Assembly: GCA_000827265.1 (NCBI GenBank)
Contig: KN834843.1
Location: 154,453 to 210,115, forward strand
Reading direction: 5' to 3'
Source: Collybiopsis luxurians FD-317 M1
Lineage: Eukaryota > Basidiomycota > Agaricomycetes > Agaricales > Omphalotaceae
DNA: 55,663 nucleotides
Shown: piece by piece, positions 1 through 11,337 of the stretch
How the letters are laid out: every line of letters starts with the position of its first letter
Position numbering within the stretch: the stretch's first letter is position 1
Made by a program: the position numbers and the translations under genes
The notes under the pieces: generated by a model
Databases searched by the model: none
Told to the model about the DNA's origin: nothing
Seen by the model: the letters and a program-made list of their open reading frames with translations, nothing else

Positions 1-265
1 GTCTGGTGTCCTGACATTGACGGGCATGCTGAGAGGGCATCTTATCGTCGGCTATGCTCAAAATATGACCTGACTGTTCCATGTCTCAATAGCTCGGATC
101 CGCCTCTGTCTTTTACTCTGAGCTTCCTGTTCCATGTCTCAATAGCTCGGCTCTACCACTGTGGTTTACTTTAAGGGTGCTAAAGCGAATAAATCTAGCC
201 GGCCTGACTGGGACGTGCCAGACTCTTGGACAAGGCAGATGAACTTCTTGCATCTTTGTCGGTAA
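1..265 (+). repeat. Left arm of an inverted repeat
   Basis: This stretch matches, in reverse complement, the sequence at about 1770-1972. Matching segments include the block around 85-110 (GTTCCATGTCTCAATAGCTC), the segment around 165-180 (TTTACTTTAAGGGTG) and the segment around 228-262. Identity is roughly 75-85% by eye. The left arm contains a short internal direct duplication of GTTCCATGTCTCAATAGCTCGG at about 77-98 and 130-151. Bases 165-264 can be read as an open stretch, so the arm may derive from a once-coding mobile element. The two arms bracket a decayed DyP peroxidase fragment. Confidence 0.75.
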
Positions 266-714
266 ACCACGTTATACACCTAAGTTCAACATTGTCATTC
301 CTTTGTATGTCATTGGACTGATGCCTACTTGCCTACCGGTTTCACCAGGGTTTTTCACTTTCAGTTACTTTAGTTGGGCATGAACTCAAACCCCATGGCA
401 ATGTACTGTCTAATCCAACTACTCCATTGAACCAGACCCCTACTCTTTCTCGGGTGTTGAACAAACAAGAAAAGTATATGACGTTATTGAACATGAGGTC
501 TGCCGGTGGAGTCCAAGTGGCAAGTGGATATATATGCGATCGTTGTTCTGATGCGAGAGAAGATTTTGAAAATCATACGAATGTTCATATCCAGTGGGAC
601 TATCTGGAACAGCTTGGCAATTCCTCATGGGGACCACGCTGCGTAATATCTATCTTTTTATCTACATTTATATTTTTACTCAGATCAACGAATGCCGGGA
701 CTGTCCTCTCAATG
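266..714. other. Intergenic, no gene recognised
   Basis: Nothing recognisable here. An open frame of about 106 codons at 427-747 begins at a TTG, has no family features and runs into the DyP relic, so I do not call it a gene. Confidence 0.5.
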
Positions 715-1440
715 TTCACGACGGTGTCGACCTGCAATATAGTTTAATAAAACGTGGCTGGAGCTTTATGAGGAAGTCTATTTTGTGACTATTGAGAGGG
801 AGAGCTATTCGCCACCGTATGAAGCGACAAAGAAGTGCAGCGGAACGTCGACTGCATTCACTACGCCCATTAGTCTGACTTTGGTAAAGCCAGATACTTC
901 AGTGATATTCGCAAGATTGACTATATCTTCCGTCTTGGGTTCTTTTTCAGGAGGTTTGTCATACTTCACTTCGGCGACAGCCGCGGGTGTATTCGCAGCT
1001 GGAGGTCCACCAATAATCGGATCCTACCTGACAATGTTTGAGCATGATGTCGCACTTTGAGAGATAAGTAACCTACCAGTATGCTGGGGAGCTAGTAATA
1101 TGATGAGGCAGTATCCGTTATTCGCAAAATGAACTGTTTGTCGAACAAAGCCGTTATCCAAGCTGGACTGATAAGCCACAAAAAGAAGTCAACACAGGTC
1201 TGCAACTGGATTGTCCTGACGCTACAAGCCAGTGAAGGAATATTGTGGCATTACCTGAACATTAGGACCATAAGGGAGACCTGCGCGTTACCATCACGCT
1301 TGACTCAAGGAATGCCCAATGAACAAAGGGGTCAAGATTTCGAGGAACTGCTTTGAGTGTATGCGGAGAAGAAAGGCAGAATAGGAATAGGTCAGTGAGG
1401 CCATTGACACCGTCAATGATATGGTAAAGTCACATAACAA
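715..1440 (-). pseudogene. DyP-type peroxidase relic (C-terminal part)
   Basis: Read on the minus strand, this aligns with the last third of the two complete DyP genes in this window (exons 5-7). The order is the segment before the proximal-haem region (VNGLTDL-like, about 1390-1425), the region around the PYGPEV-like motif, and the C-terminal part with the GGPPAANT-like stretch (about 985-1020). The homology continues into the 3' flank (about 715-785), where the sequence resembles 9240-9350 and 36480-36600. The frame is broken by indels and the whole N-terminal half, including the distal Asp region, is absent. It lies between the arms of an inverted repeat. Certainly non-functional as a peroxidase. 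Confidence 0.85.
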
Positions 1441-1769
1441 GCTCAATGCTCATACAAACTGGAAATAATGGCAAATTCTAATAGGTGTTTTAAACGTTCT
1501 GCTAACCGGATTGAGCACTTTGTATTTTCTGGGCATTTCCAAATTGCGACTTAAAAGGTGGATGCAATATGACGAGAGGGAGAATGGAGATTGGTAGATA
1601 GCAAATCAGAAGAATATACAGAATCCTCGACGCTAAGGGAGGGATGCGTTTGCCTTAAACGGTTGTTATTTCTCAGGATATGTGGCAGCCAATGACTTTC
1701 AGCTACTCCATTGATAACACTCATGGATTGGAAAAGATGAAACGAGAATTGGTGGAGCTTTCTCAATTT
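1441..1769. other. Intergenic, no gene recognised
   Basis: The stretch between the DyP relic and the right inverted-repeat arm shows no recognisable coding or RNA feature. Confidence 0.5.
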
Positions 1770-1972
1770 GCTGACAAAGATTCAAGAAGTTTGTCTGCTT
1801 TGGCACATCCTGGTCAGGCCCGCTGGATGTATTTGCTTCAACACCCTTAAAGTAAAGGACAGAGGCAGATCCGAGCTATTGAGACATGGAACAGACAGTC
1901 ATATTTTGAACATAGTCGATGATAGGATGCTCTATCGGCATGCCTGTTAATTTCAGGACACCCGACTCCTCC
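1770..1972 (-). repeat. Right arm of an inverted repeat
   Basis: The reverse complement of this stretch matches positions 1-265, from the extreme left edge of the window inward. The matching end, GGACACC at about 1956-1962, pairs with the sequence at about 6-12. The left end of the arm may extend beyond the window, so the outer boundary is unknown. No target-site duplication can be tested. Confidence 0.75.
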
Positions 1973-2717
1973 TGGAGTCACTCAGGAAAGGGTCCCTTGT
2001 ACCCCAATTTTACAATGGAGATCCGATTGAATACATGAGGTTGAAGGAGTACCCAGAGTCAATTGACATGAATATTTGACACTGATAACGACCAATCCCA
2101 AATCCATGTTCACAATTACATCAAGTTGGAACCTATCTCAATTGGAAAAGATCGAAGAATAATCCGTGCGGAGCATAACTGTTATTAAGGTGGTGCCATT
2201 CCACAAGAATGTCATTTAGGACAGATGCTCAATTACCACAGTCGCATTCAAGGGAATAGTGCTGCCACAGGTATGCAAAGCTCCGGACTGACTCTATGTA
2301 GTACACGTAAAAGACTTATTCGCTTGCCATTCCTCGGGTCCAGGAATGCGATGGTGCGGCGAAGAGGCTTCTTGATTCAGATTAGTGTTAATCTCGACTT
2401 TCCCAAAGATTCCAAAACAGGACATGAGACGGGGTGTACATATGAAGAGTGAAATTTGATTTCTGACATTTGTACAGGTACTTAGTCTACTTCTGATTAT
2501 GTTCTGGAATACAACCATAGGTCATATGTGATTTGAGCGAAAGTCACTGACATTTTTCATGTTTTCATGCCGTCCTTATTCTTCGGCATTCTCAAACGGC
2601 GACTTTGTTCATTTATCTGTTCAAATGACACTCTGGCCTCAAGGCAGGTTCTTCAGCCAGTATATATATTGCTTGATTTTTTCTTTTACAGTCTAAACAA
2701 TTCCCCCAGATTTCACA
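1973..2717. promoter_or_regulatory. Upstream region of the GH18 gene
   Basis: No gene is recognised between the inverted repeat and the GH18 start. A TA-rich TATA-like run lies near 2660-2670 (TATATATATTGC), about 50-60 bases before the GH18 ATG. This is a plausible core promoter position. No other feature is supported. Confidence 0.4.
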
Positions 2718-4265
2718 ATGGCTCCTTCACCTATACCTGCTGCCCCTCGCTTTGTTGCATACTCCGACATGTGGGCAGGTCAAACTGTTCCACCTTCTGC
2801 AGCCGAGGTTAAGGTAAGGTGACCATGAACTTCTTCAAAGGTTGAGATTGATTTTGTCTTTACAGGGCTTCAATGTCTTGTAAGTATGATAACCAATCTC
2901 TAAACATTCTCACCAATTAAGGATAACATTAGCGCTATGTGCTTCCTGTTGACAAAGCCTGATGGAACCATGTATTCATTTGACAGGGTATGTTGGACTC
3001 ATGATTCGATAATCTCCCCAATGGACATTTTCCTCTAGGCTGCGATATGGGAGGGCATGAAACCGGAGGAAAGAGTAGCTGCCAAGTCCCAATATAAAGC
3101 TGCGGGTATTTCGTTGATTGTATCAGCCTTTGGTTCGAACCAGAACCCGACCACGTGGAAAATTGACCCTATCGCCATGGCGGACAAAATGGCTGATTGG
3201 GTTATTAAATATGATTTAGATGGCATCGACGTCAACTATGAGGTGCAGATTATTTTCATCTCGGGCTTTCCATTTCTGATTCTTTCACAAAAGGATTTCA
3301 ACGCTATCGCTGTTGGAACTGCTGGAGTATGTACTTTCCATGAAAATAGTTCACCAACTGATTTGGTCCAGGAATGGGTTGTTAAGTTTACAAAGCAGTT
3401 GCGAACCAAGCTTGCGAAAGAAACTTACATTGTAACTTATGCTCGTAAGTCTGAAGTTCTTTGAAACCCAGCAAGATACTGACTCAATTCCACCAAGCTA
3501 TTGCCCCATGGTAAGGCTGTTGAAAGAATTGAGGAAATTTCCAAGCTTGAATGGCACTTACAGGTTCAGGCCCGATGATTTCTACCCTCATAAGGCATTC
3601 CTCGGGATCAACAAAGACGTTGGAGATTTAATTGATTGGTACAATGTCCAGGTGAGAGTTTCCTTTTCCGTTTGGCTGTGCTATGAGTATGTCAAAGGCT
3701 GATCTCCTGCATTCAGTTCTATAACCGTCCGTATATTCGTGCTATGTCAGTTCTATTCTGGAAGTAACAATGTTCCACAACAGAGGGCAATGAATACACT
3801 ACTTGCGAGGGTCTTTTGACTGCCTCCTCTTCCACCTTCCCTAAGACGGCGCTCTTCCAAATTGCCGAAAGCGGAGTCCCATTGAACAAGCTTGTTATTT
3901 GCAAGCCTGCCACTAAAGAGTATGATCTCAATTAATTGATTTTTCGGATTCAGAATGAAAGTCTGTTTTTTATGTAGGGATGCACCCAGCGGTGGGTACA
4001 TGGCTCCCGACTTGCTCGCCACCTGTCTTTCCGATGCAAAGAACAAAGGCTGGTGTAAGTGCTCCAAGGCCTGGTTTTCAATATCATAGCTAAATGAAAA
4101 ACATTAGCTGCTGGAGTTACTGTCTGGCAATGGCCCCATGCCACTGCTGCTTGGATTAAGGGTCTGTACTTGATCCTATCCCTGGACAAGTCTTTCACTA
4201 ACACTGTATCATTTATTTTGCCAATTTCAGAGGTCCGTTCCAAGTCCTGGCCAGTTGGAAATTAG
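2718..4265 (+). CDS. GH18 chitinase-like protein
   Basis: A 295-residue protein in 13 exons: 2718-2813, 2866-2879, 2933-2987, 3039-3242, 3294-3326, 3372-3444, 3498-3510, 3564-3651, 3717-3726, 3784-3919, 3978-4054, 4108-4161 and 4231-4265. All junctions are GT..AG and the phases close. Three are micro-exons of 10, 13 and 14 bases. The GH18 signature DGxDxDxE appears as DGIDVNYE at residues 116-123: the catalytic Glu123 is kept but the middle Asp is Asn121. Other family-like segments are an N-terminal beta strand (FVAYSDMW), LIVSAFG, an FYNQGN block and a late TVWQWPH strand. No signal peptide is visible, so it is probably cytosolic or unconventionally secreted. GH18 enzymes cleave beta-1,4-GlcNAc chains, but the Asn makes weak catalysis or a binding role possible. 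I see no lesion. Confidence 0.87.
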
Positions 4266-5470
4266 CGCGATTACTTGGTTGCAGTATTTTCATCTGTCAT
4301 AACTACGCCTGAAATTTTGTTTTGTTCTTTTGTAACTTTTACCTTTGTGTGGAACCATCCGTTCCACACACTGTGCAATCTATGTGAAATTCTTTACTGA
4401 ACATACTTGTGCTTGTGTCTATCGCATGGCCTCCAGTGACAAACCATTGAAAATGGGACTCTCTCTAGTATGTTCATGGTTGACTCGCTATTAGCATGCC
4501 AGATATAGACAATTTTGCGAGCTTCATAGTCACGTCAAGTTGGCACGAAATACACCAAAGAATCAGAGAGAAAACTACTTATACACAATGCTTCCCAACC
4601 CAGAAACTTTGTTTTGCTAGTGGCTTAAATATTTTATCCACTACAATCGCTACCCGACAGGTTAGAATTACTGTAAACCCGGCTTTAGAGCAGTCTCAAA
4701 TGTGACAATCCAAATCCGATGTTGCTCAGGAGAGCGAACATGGAAGGCAGCATAAATCAGCTCAAATATATCAAGTCTCCAGCACGACCTCTGAGTTACA
4801 ATGATCGTGAAAACTCATATGTATATAACTCAGCTCAAATATAGTATCAAGTCTCCAGCACGACGTCTGAGTTGCAATGATCGTGATAACTCATATGTCA
4901 ATAATCAAATCTGAGCATATGTAGTGCAATCTATGTGAATTTCTTTGCCGAACATTTACTTGTGTTTGGCGCTTTACAAAATTGTTCCAGAGTATTTGGA
5001 ACTTGTGTCTATCGCGTGGCCTCCAGTGACAAACCATTGAAAATGGGACTCTCTCTAGTATGTTCATGGTTGACTCGCTATTAGCAGAGTTAGACAATTT
5101 CGCAAATGCCAATTTGGGGAGTGAGCTTCAAGTAACATTAAGTTGGCACGAAATGCACCAAAAGAATCAAACAGAAAATTACTTATACTCAATGGTTCCC
5201 AACCAAGAAACTTTGGTTTACCATTGGCTTGAATCGTAGTTGAAATTGCTACCAGAAAAGACTAAATTTACGGTAAGCCCTTTAGAGCAGGCTCAAATGT
5301 GACAATCCGAATCCGATGTTGGTAAGGACAGTGAGGATGAAAGGCAGCATAATTCATCTCGCAAATACATCAAGTCCCCAGCACAACGTTTGAGTTACAA
5401 TGATGGTGAAAACTCATTTGATAATGTTTTGGTATGTCAATAATCAAATCTGAGCAAATGTGCTGATTCT
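4266..5470 (+). repeat. Tandem duplication downstream of GH18
   Basis: A unit of about 540 bases occurs twice in direct orientation, about 4380-4920 and 4925-5460. Shared segments include 4434-4493 against 5023-5084, the run before GGCACGAAATACACC (about 4540) against 5150, and a block with CTCAAATGTGACAATCC (about 4693) against 5292. A smaller direct duplication of about 65 bases sits inside the first unit (about 4764-4830 and 4832-4900, both with TCAAGTCTCCAGCACGAC). No coding potential is evident. The copies differ by small indels, so the duplication is not recent. Confidence 0.8.
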
Positions 5471-6177
5471 TGTTTTAACTAGTCATTGCTTTGCTCTTGT
5501 ATTGATAGTTACCGCACTCTTGAACACAAATCATTTATGGTTTTGAAAATATCGTAAGTTTACAGCCCAGATAGTACCCGTACTCCTTGTTACTAAAACT
5601 TGTTAATTCTATGCTCTATTTTCTTGGCAGATATATATCATATCATGCAGTAGTGTACTTGAAACTTTGACTAAATCAGATTTTCCCTAAGAATGATCTA
5701 ATCAGTGACTAGGTTCTGTTTGGCTCTTACACCTAACTGGGATAGGCAGGCTGAACGGCTCAAGAGCATTACTTATGAGCTTGAGCCTTGAACCAAATTG
5801 AGCTCGGAGCTGGGTTTAAGCCATCAAGCTAAGCAGATAAAAGTTCGCTTGCAGAGCAATCAAGGCATTTGTATTTATATACATCAAGAGATACCTAAGC
5901 GTTGCTTATATCAAATAGAGGATAAGGCATATGAATGACAGGACAGGTTATAGACAGCACACGAGATGCGGCGCGGGAGTGCACAAAGAAAACGGGTACA
6001 AGATGAAGGATGGAGGAGACAAGATGACCGGACGAGACAAGCATACCACACCATGCCATACCGCGTATATATGAATAGAGCGTCACAGCCGGAAAAGATA
6101 ACCACAACCGGTATCATATGCACTGCAAGATTTTTGGGAAAAATACCATTTTTGAACATGTTGTACAAGCGGAAGGC
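5471..6177. other. Intergenic, no gene recognised
   Basis: This lies 3' of the minus-strand La-type gene. I see nothing beyond ordinary AT-rich sequence. Small open frames at 5895-6168 on both strands have no recognisable content. Confidence 0.5.
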
Positions 6178-8097
6178 TCACGACAATGTCGCAGTCGTCA
6201 TCTCCCACATCTCAGTCTTTGTCTTCTTCGTCGTAGCCTGTAACACCAGCGGAGAAGCTACAACTCTCACACCGAGATTCGGCCCACCGTCAGGCTCCAC
6301 TAAAGCATGCAGTCAGCGCCGTTGGTGGTCGATCCATTAGTGGTTCCGATGGTGGATTTCTCGGTATTGTCACATCTTCCTCCGCCTCCTCCGCCTCCGT
6401 CGGGTCCACCACGTCCACTTTGTCCACCGCGACCTCCTTCTCCCCCTCCTCCGCGCGGAGCCCTGCCTCCACGCTCTCCAGATCCCATTGATGTTTTGGC
6501 GATGATGAGGCTTCCTCGTCTTGGCATATTCCAAACCGCTCATTAGATTGCGCTCTTCAAATTTGAACCTTTTTCGCTTCTTGCTCTATTCCACGCCAGA
6601 AACGCGAATGTTAGAAGAAGGAAGTAGGAGGTAGACTGAACGAGAGAATTGGTACGTACCATCAATTGAGGACCAAGTAATCGCATTCCTGTTGATCATC
6701 CTCACAGCCTTCTTCACGTTCAAAATATCCTCGTCCGAGAGCTTCTTATGGAGCCCGACTAGACTGTCGCTCTTGTCTCGGGCATAGTTGATATAGGATG
6801 TGCGACCCTCGAAAATGTCTCTTAATGGGAGCTGCAAAACAAAATAAGAACATCGAGTCTGCGGGGAAGGGTGAACAAGTATCTTGATATCTGTCCAAGA
6901 AAAGTTTTCACCTACACCTTCAAACCTCAACGTGCTCTCCCCTTCACGAACGGAATTCGTCCTCTTCGACCCTCCCATTTCCCTCCCCGTCCCTCTCAAC
7001 CAACAATTTCTTCCCCAAAAAATCAATATAAATCTCCTTCTTCGGCTTGTCACCGCCCCCGTCCCCACAGAGCCCAACAGCCCCTGACTAGCTGGAATCC
7101 TAAACCCATTGAACCCCTTCTTATTCATCATATTCTCCCTCCTCCTATCCGCCCCCGCCCCCGTCAACTGCTTCTCCTTGACCTTCATCCTACAATATGC
7201 CTCCTTCATCATATCGTCAGTTCCGTCCCGCGCCAAGTAGGTTTTGGGTCGGTCTTGAGAAAGGTGTCGACGTCGGAAGGTTCAGTGAATTCGACAAAGA
7301 CGGAACCTTTGAAGGATTTGTCCTCGTTGCGACGCATACAAACGGCGTTGGTGGAGCCGTAGCCTTGGAAAAATCTTTCAAGTTCGGCTGAGGTGTTGGG
7401 TGTTTCGTCGGTTTCGAAGCCTTTCTGAGGAGAGCCGCGAACAGATCAGAGATGAACGGAAGAGAGCGGAGGGACAGAACGTACTGCGTAAATACTACGT
7501 TCGAATTGTCCTTTTGGATCTTTGACCTCCCTCTTCCTCCTTACGCGTAACCCTTCCTCGTCGACTTCGCGATATTCGCTTGATCTGAGAGCACTTACGA
7601 CCCATTGGACAGAATTCTCGCTTTCGGTTTGAGCGAATTGTCTCATTCGGTTGAACGACGCTACGGACTCTATCGAAACCCAGTGTTCGGCGTTTTGTGT
7701 GTATAGTTGCCGCATAAGTGTGAAGCAAAGTGTTAGTCTCGAGTCAAAACATAGCCAAAAACTGGTTGGATGGATGAGAGGCAAGATTGGAATCCGCAAA
7801 GTAAAATTCGACTGCGATCAAGGCAGATTTTTTTCCGGTCAGCATCACAGATGGACATATTCGAAGAAACATACCTTATCTCCTAGCTCGAGCTTTTTTA
7901 TCTGCAACTTCATCGGTCATAGCTACATCGCTGGATGTTGAGTCTGTTGCAACGGTTGCAGAGTCAGCGCTGGTCACGCCGTCTGCGTCAGTTAGTTTAG
8001 CTCGGCGGACATTCTGTTGTGGGTTTTGGTGGAGATGAGGGAGGTAGAAAGGTAAGCTGGGATGGGGAGAACGAGTCAGATGGCCGTAACTGTCCAA
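6178..8097 (-). pseudogene. La-type (Lhp1-like) RNA-binding protein, frameshifted
   Basis: La proteins bind the 3' oligo-U tails of new RNA polymerase III transcripts. Reading right to left on the minus strand, the landmarks are in family order: an N-terminal acidic stretch (7876-7995); EFYFADSNL of the La motif (about 7810); EHWVSIESVASFNRMRQF (about 7640-7690); PKGQFERS (about 7510); an RRM (7230-7425, with KGSVFVEFTEP); KEAYCRMKVKEK (about 7190); a second RNA-binding region with LRFEGVGENFSWTDIK (about 6890-6940); a Gly-Arg-rich RGG tail (6370-6480); and EPDGGPNLGVRV near the end (about 6270-6300). The gene cannot be read through. Frame changes are needed near 7218, 7060, 6935 and between 6480 and 6300, a stop falls near 6560, and the La motif is interrupted near 7750. 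Introns are still present, so it is not a retrocopy. Neighbouring genes read cleanly, which favours true decay over poor sequence. Confidence 0.78.
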
Positions 8098-9219
8098 GTT
8101 CGCGTCGAAGCCAGTTGCCCGATCGCTATCTTATCACCTAAGTCGGACAGCGAGTCCCGGGCCGCAGAAGACCGACCAGCGACCAGTCTGTCCGAGTTGC
8201 TCTGCTTCAATTGGACGAAATGTTCCCTTCACTATTCAGCAGTTGGGGTGAGCTGGATCTCGGGAGATACTCTCTCCAGAGAAATGAAAGGTATACCTCC
8301 TCATAACTTGTGAAAAACTAATGGATATCGTCACGGCAGCTTACTCCTTTCGGGTCACCTTTGCATCACCACTATCGCAATCACCTTTCAGGCATACGAT
8401 AGTATGCATTCCACAAAATCATGACCGGTATGTGCTTCTGATAACTTGCTCGTAATGGGACACACGGTACTTATCACTCACGCGGTCCAACTCGAAGATG
8501 TTATTCACGAAATTGCTACAATCGTACAATCCGTTACCTTTCTGGATCATCATTGGTTTTTCGACCCTGGCCAATGCTTAGGGATCGTCAGAGCTGTACA
8601 CGTCCGGCTAACAATGACAGTCTCTGCCAGTGATAAATGAAAGTTGTTCGAACCAGAAATATCCAAGCGGTTTATGATACACGGAAAGCGCTGTAAGAAA
8701 GTTGCAGTATTGGTCACCAGCTTGCCGTCAGCCCACAATCGAATAGCGCATGAAATTCAAGTCTTCTATCTACCTGTTGCAGTTGTATCTCAAACCATCG
8801 CTGCTTATAAAAGACCCACAAGGATCAATAGCACCTAAACTCGCTTCTCGCACAGGACTGAGTTTTGGGACGCTGGTACGCAGATTATGCCCTCAAGTGA
8901 CGAAGCATTGTTGTACGGTGAGCTGGTAATAGTTGAACGTGTTCTCTTTTGGCATGCTGAAAATCGTTCAGTCAATAGATGTGTCTTTGCTAACTAAGGT
9001 CGTTCGATTACAAGGCTTTCGCCATTCATCTTTATCCATATCCTTCAGCGAGCCACTAATGGGGTAGTTGATAGAGTTTGAGCGTGAACAGAACGTTGAC
9101 AAAATTGTTTTTTTTTAATGACAACAGGATACCATATGAATGCGTCATCGACTCTTCCTATTTTAACAATCGCCTTTGAGTATTTCCGTTAATGATCATT
9201 TTCCTTTTATAATCAGCCT
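8098..9219. other. Intergenic with a relic of the SSP1-SSP2 spacer
   Basis: Bases of about 8275-8425 resemble the spacer between SSP1 and SSP2 in both blocks (about 20715-20870 and 50790-50930). Shared features are an ATGAAAGGTATAC-like start, a TCGGGTC...TTTGC..CACCA block and a GATAGTATGCAT/GATGGTATGCAT block. The rest shows nothing recognisable. A run of eight T at about 9110 is the only low-complexity feature. Confidence 0.5.
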
Positions 9220-9325
9220 CGAAAAAATCACTTCATCCCCCACGGTGGTGTCGACCTGGAATATGGTTTACTTAAAGTGACTTGTATAACTGCGATGAAC
9301 GGCACACCTTGCAACAATGAGGGAC

Positions 9326-11337
9326 TTAAGAGGAAGCCCATTCTGTGACTGTTGAGATGGGGGGTACGAAGAAGTATTCACCGCCGCGCGAAGTAACAAA
9401 GAACTCTTGCGGAACGCCAGGTGGATCCACTGCACTGGCTGATCTGACTTTGGCAAAGCCAGATACTTCAATGATGTTTCCTTCACTGGTAGTCGCAAGG
9501 TTGACTAGGTCTCCCGTCTTGGGTTCTATTTCAGGAGGTTTGTCGTACTCCACCGTAGCGACAGCCGCAGGTGTGTTCGCGGCTGGAGGTCCACCAATAA
9601 TAGGATCTTGCCCTGCGAAGTATGAGCCAAATGTAAAATTTTGGGAGACAAACAACGTACCAGTGTGCGTGGGGACTAATGATGTGATGGGGAAGTAGTC
9701 ATTATTCGCGAACGACACCGTTTGTCGAACAAAGCCCTGGTCCAAGCTAGACTGATAAGATATAAATAAAAGGCCACGCAGGTCTTCATTCGGATCTTCG
9801 CCAGGCTACAGGTGCTTCTATCAATTACATTTCAACTAGAATAAGGAGTCGACTAGCATTACCTGGACCTCGGGACCATAAGGCAGACCAGCACGTACCA
9901 TCATACTCGACTCAAGGAATGCCCGCTGAACGTACGGGTCTATATTTCGAGGAACTGTCTTTCGTGTATGAGCGGAGAAAGGGCAGTATAGGTCGGTGAG
10001 ACCATTGACACCGTCAATAGTGTAGTCAAAATTATTGTTCATGTCTGGATTTGCCGCCACCTCGGGATTATCTTTGTACGGACACAATGCTATAGGAGCC
10101 CCCTTCAGAAGGGTTAGAAATGGGAAACACGTATGCAAAGATTGTGGCCTACAGATTTCCAACGACCAATCATCCTAGCTCCCCAAAGCTCCTCACCCTG
10201 CTTGTCTGTCAATGCCTCACTTTGAGGGACTGCCGGGACAAAATCCTTCCAGCGCGGGCCATTCTTCTCCAAGTAAGCATTGAACAATTGAACGTATTGC
10301 TGAAGCTTGCGGAACACCATCATGGTCCCGCCTTTTGTCCAAGCGGGACGTTGGCCTGCGCCATCAATAACTGGATCTCCCTTAAACCCGATAATCACTA
10401 CGCCACAGTTAACTTGGATCTGACCCGGCCTTTCTGAGGTAAGATTGCTAATAACAATATCAAAACAAGATCTGAGGTTCAACATGGCATTTACCGAAGG
10501 GCAGGCTGAGAGATGCCGTCTTTGTAGCCAAAATGCTCGTGTCCTGCGTTATCACCAGGTCGTGCCCTCCCTTCGAGCACAATAACAACTTTGATGGATT
10601 CGCCGAACAATGCTATAGTCTCCTTTGTATATTCATCGCATGTCTCGTCATCTGCACAATATGTCAATCCTCAGCGAAGAAAGCATCTTCCCCGAAGCTC
10701 ACCGCCTGCAGCGACAGTAATGACACCATGAAGGGCTGTTCCGTCATCTTTGTTCGCCGAGCCATGGACAGGATCGAAATCTTTTTTGTTAAACTCAGGA
10801 TCCCATTGCATCTGGTCACCAAGCATGTCCTTGTCGTCTCGCATTGCCCGATGGTCAAAACGTACATCGCCGGTTTCATCGCGAACACCTAGATAATCCA
10901 TACCCATGCGACTGAATGCGATTTGATAACTGGCCTTCTTGATGATGGGAACCTTTCCACCAGCTTGAACACTTTTCTTATGTTTGGCAATCTCGAAGAT
11001 GAAAGTGGCAGTATCATGGGCGCTCGATGGCTTGAATTTCGCAAGAGCTTTTTTGAATGAGGGCACATCGGCAATACGAAAAAAAATAAAGTTCTCGGCC
11101 CGCTGTAGGTATACATCTTTTGGAGATTGAACACCAGGATGGAGCAGCATCTCATACCTTGGGGAAGAGGTAGACAATATCACCTTGGACATCTTTGAGG
11201 TCTGGAAGTGGCTCGCGTGAGATTCCGCCGAAGAGGATTTTTCCTGGAGTAGAGTCAGGATGGATAGAAGGGATAATCGACCGGCGTGGAGGAATGATCT
11301 CCGGATCGTGTGGATCAAGAATGTAAGAGATGCTCAT
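9326..11337 (-). CDS. DyP-type haem peroxidase, copy A
   Basis: DyP peroxidases use H2O2 to oxidise dyes, phenolics and other bulky substrates. The 548-residue product comes from seven exons: 11158-11337, 10703-11102, 10495-10612, 10153-10429, 9863-10102, 9661-9805 and 9326-9612. All phases close. The distal-haem GxxDG motif is GYKDGISQP (catalytic Asp225), the proximal haem ligand is His370 in CPFSAHTRKT, and the distal Arg is probably Arg395 before AGLPYGPEV. The C-terminus carries the family GGEYFF strand. Start: ATG at 11337; the frame upstream offers only GTG. No signal peptide is visible, unlike many secreted fungal DyPs, so an intracellular enzyme is likely. Length fits the fungal class. 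A TATATA box lies at 11393-11398, 56 bases upstream. About 92% identical to the copy at 36569-38525. Confidence 0.94.

Noticed and set aside
785..1060. Plus-strand open frame of 91 codons
   Set aside because: It is the antisense of a DyP C-terminal relic; the meaningful frame is on the minus strand.
6307..6546. Plus-strand Pro-rich open frame
   Set aside because: Antisense of the Gly/Arg-rich tail of the La-type gene; RGG codons read as Pro-rich on the other strand.
9345..9698. Plus-strand open frame of 117 codons
   Set aside because: Antisense shadow of the last exons of DyP copy A.
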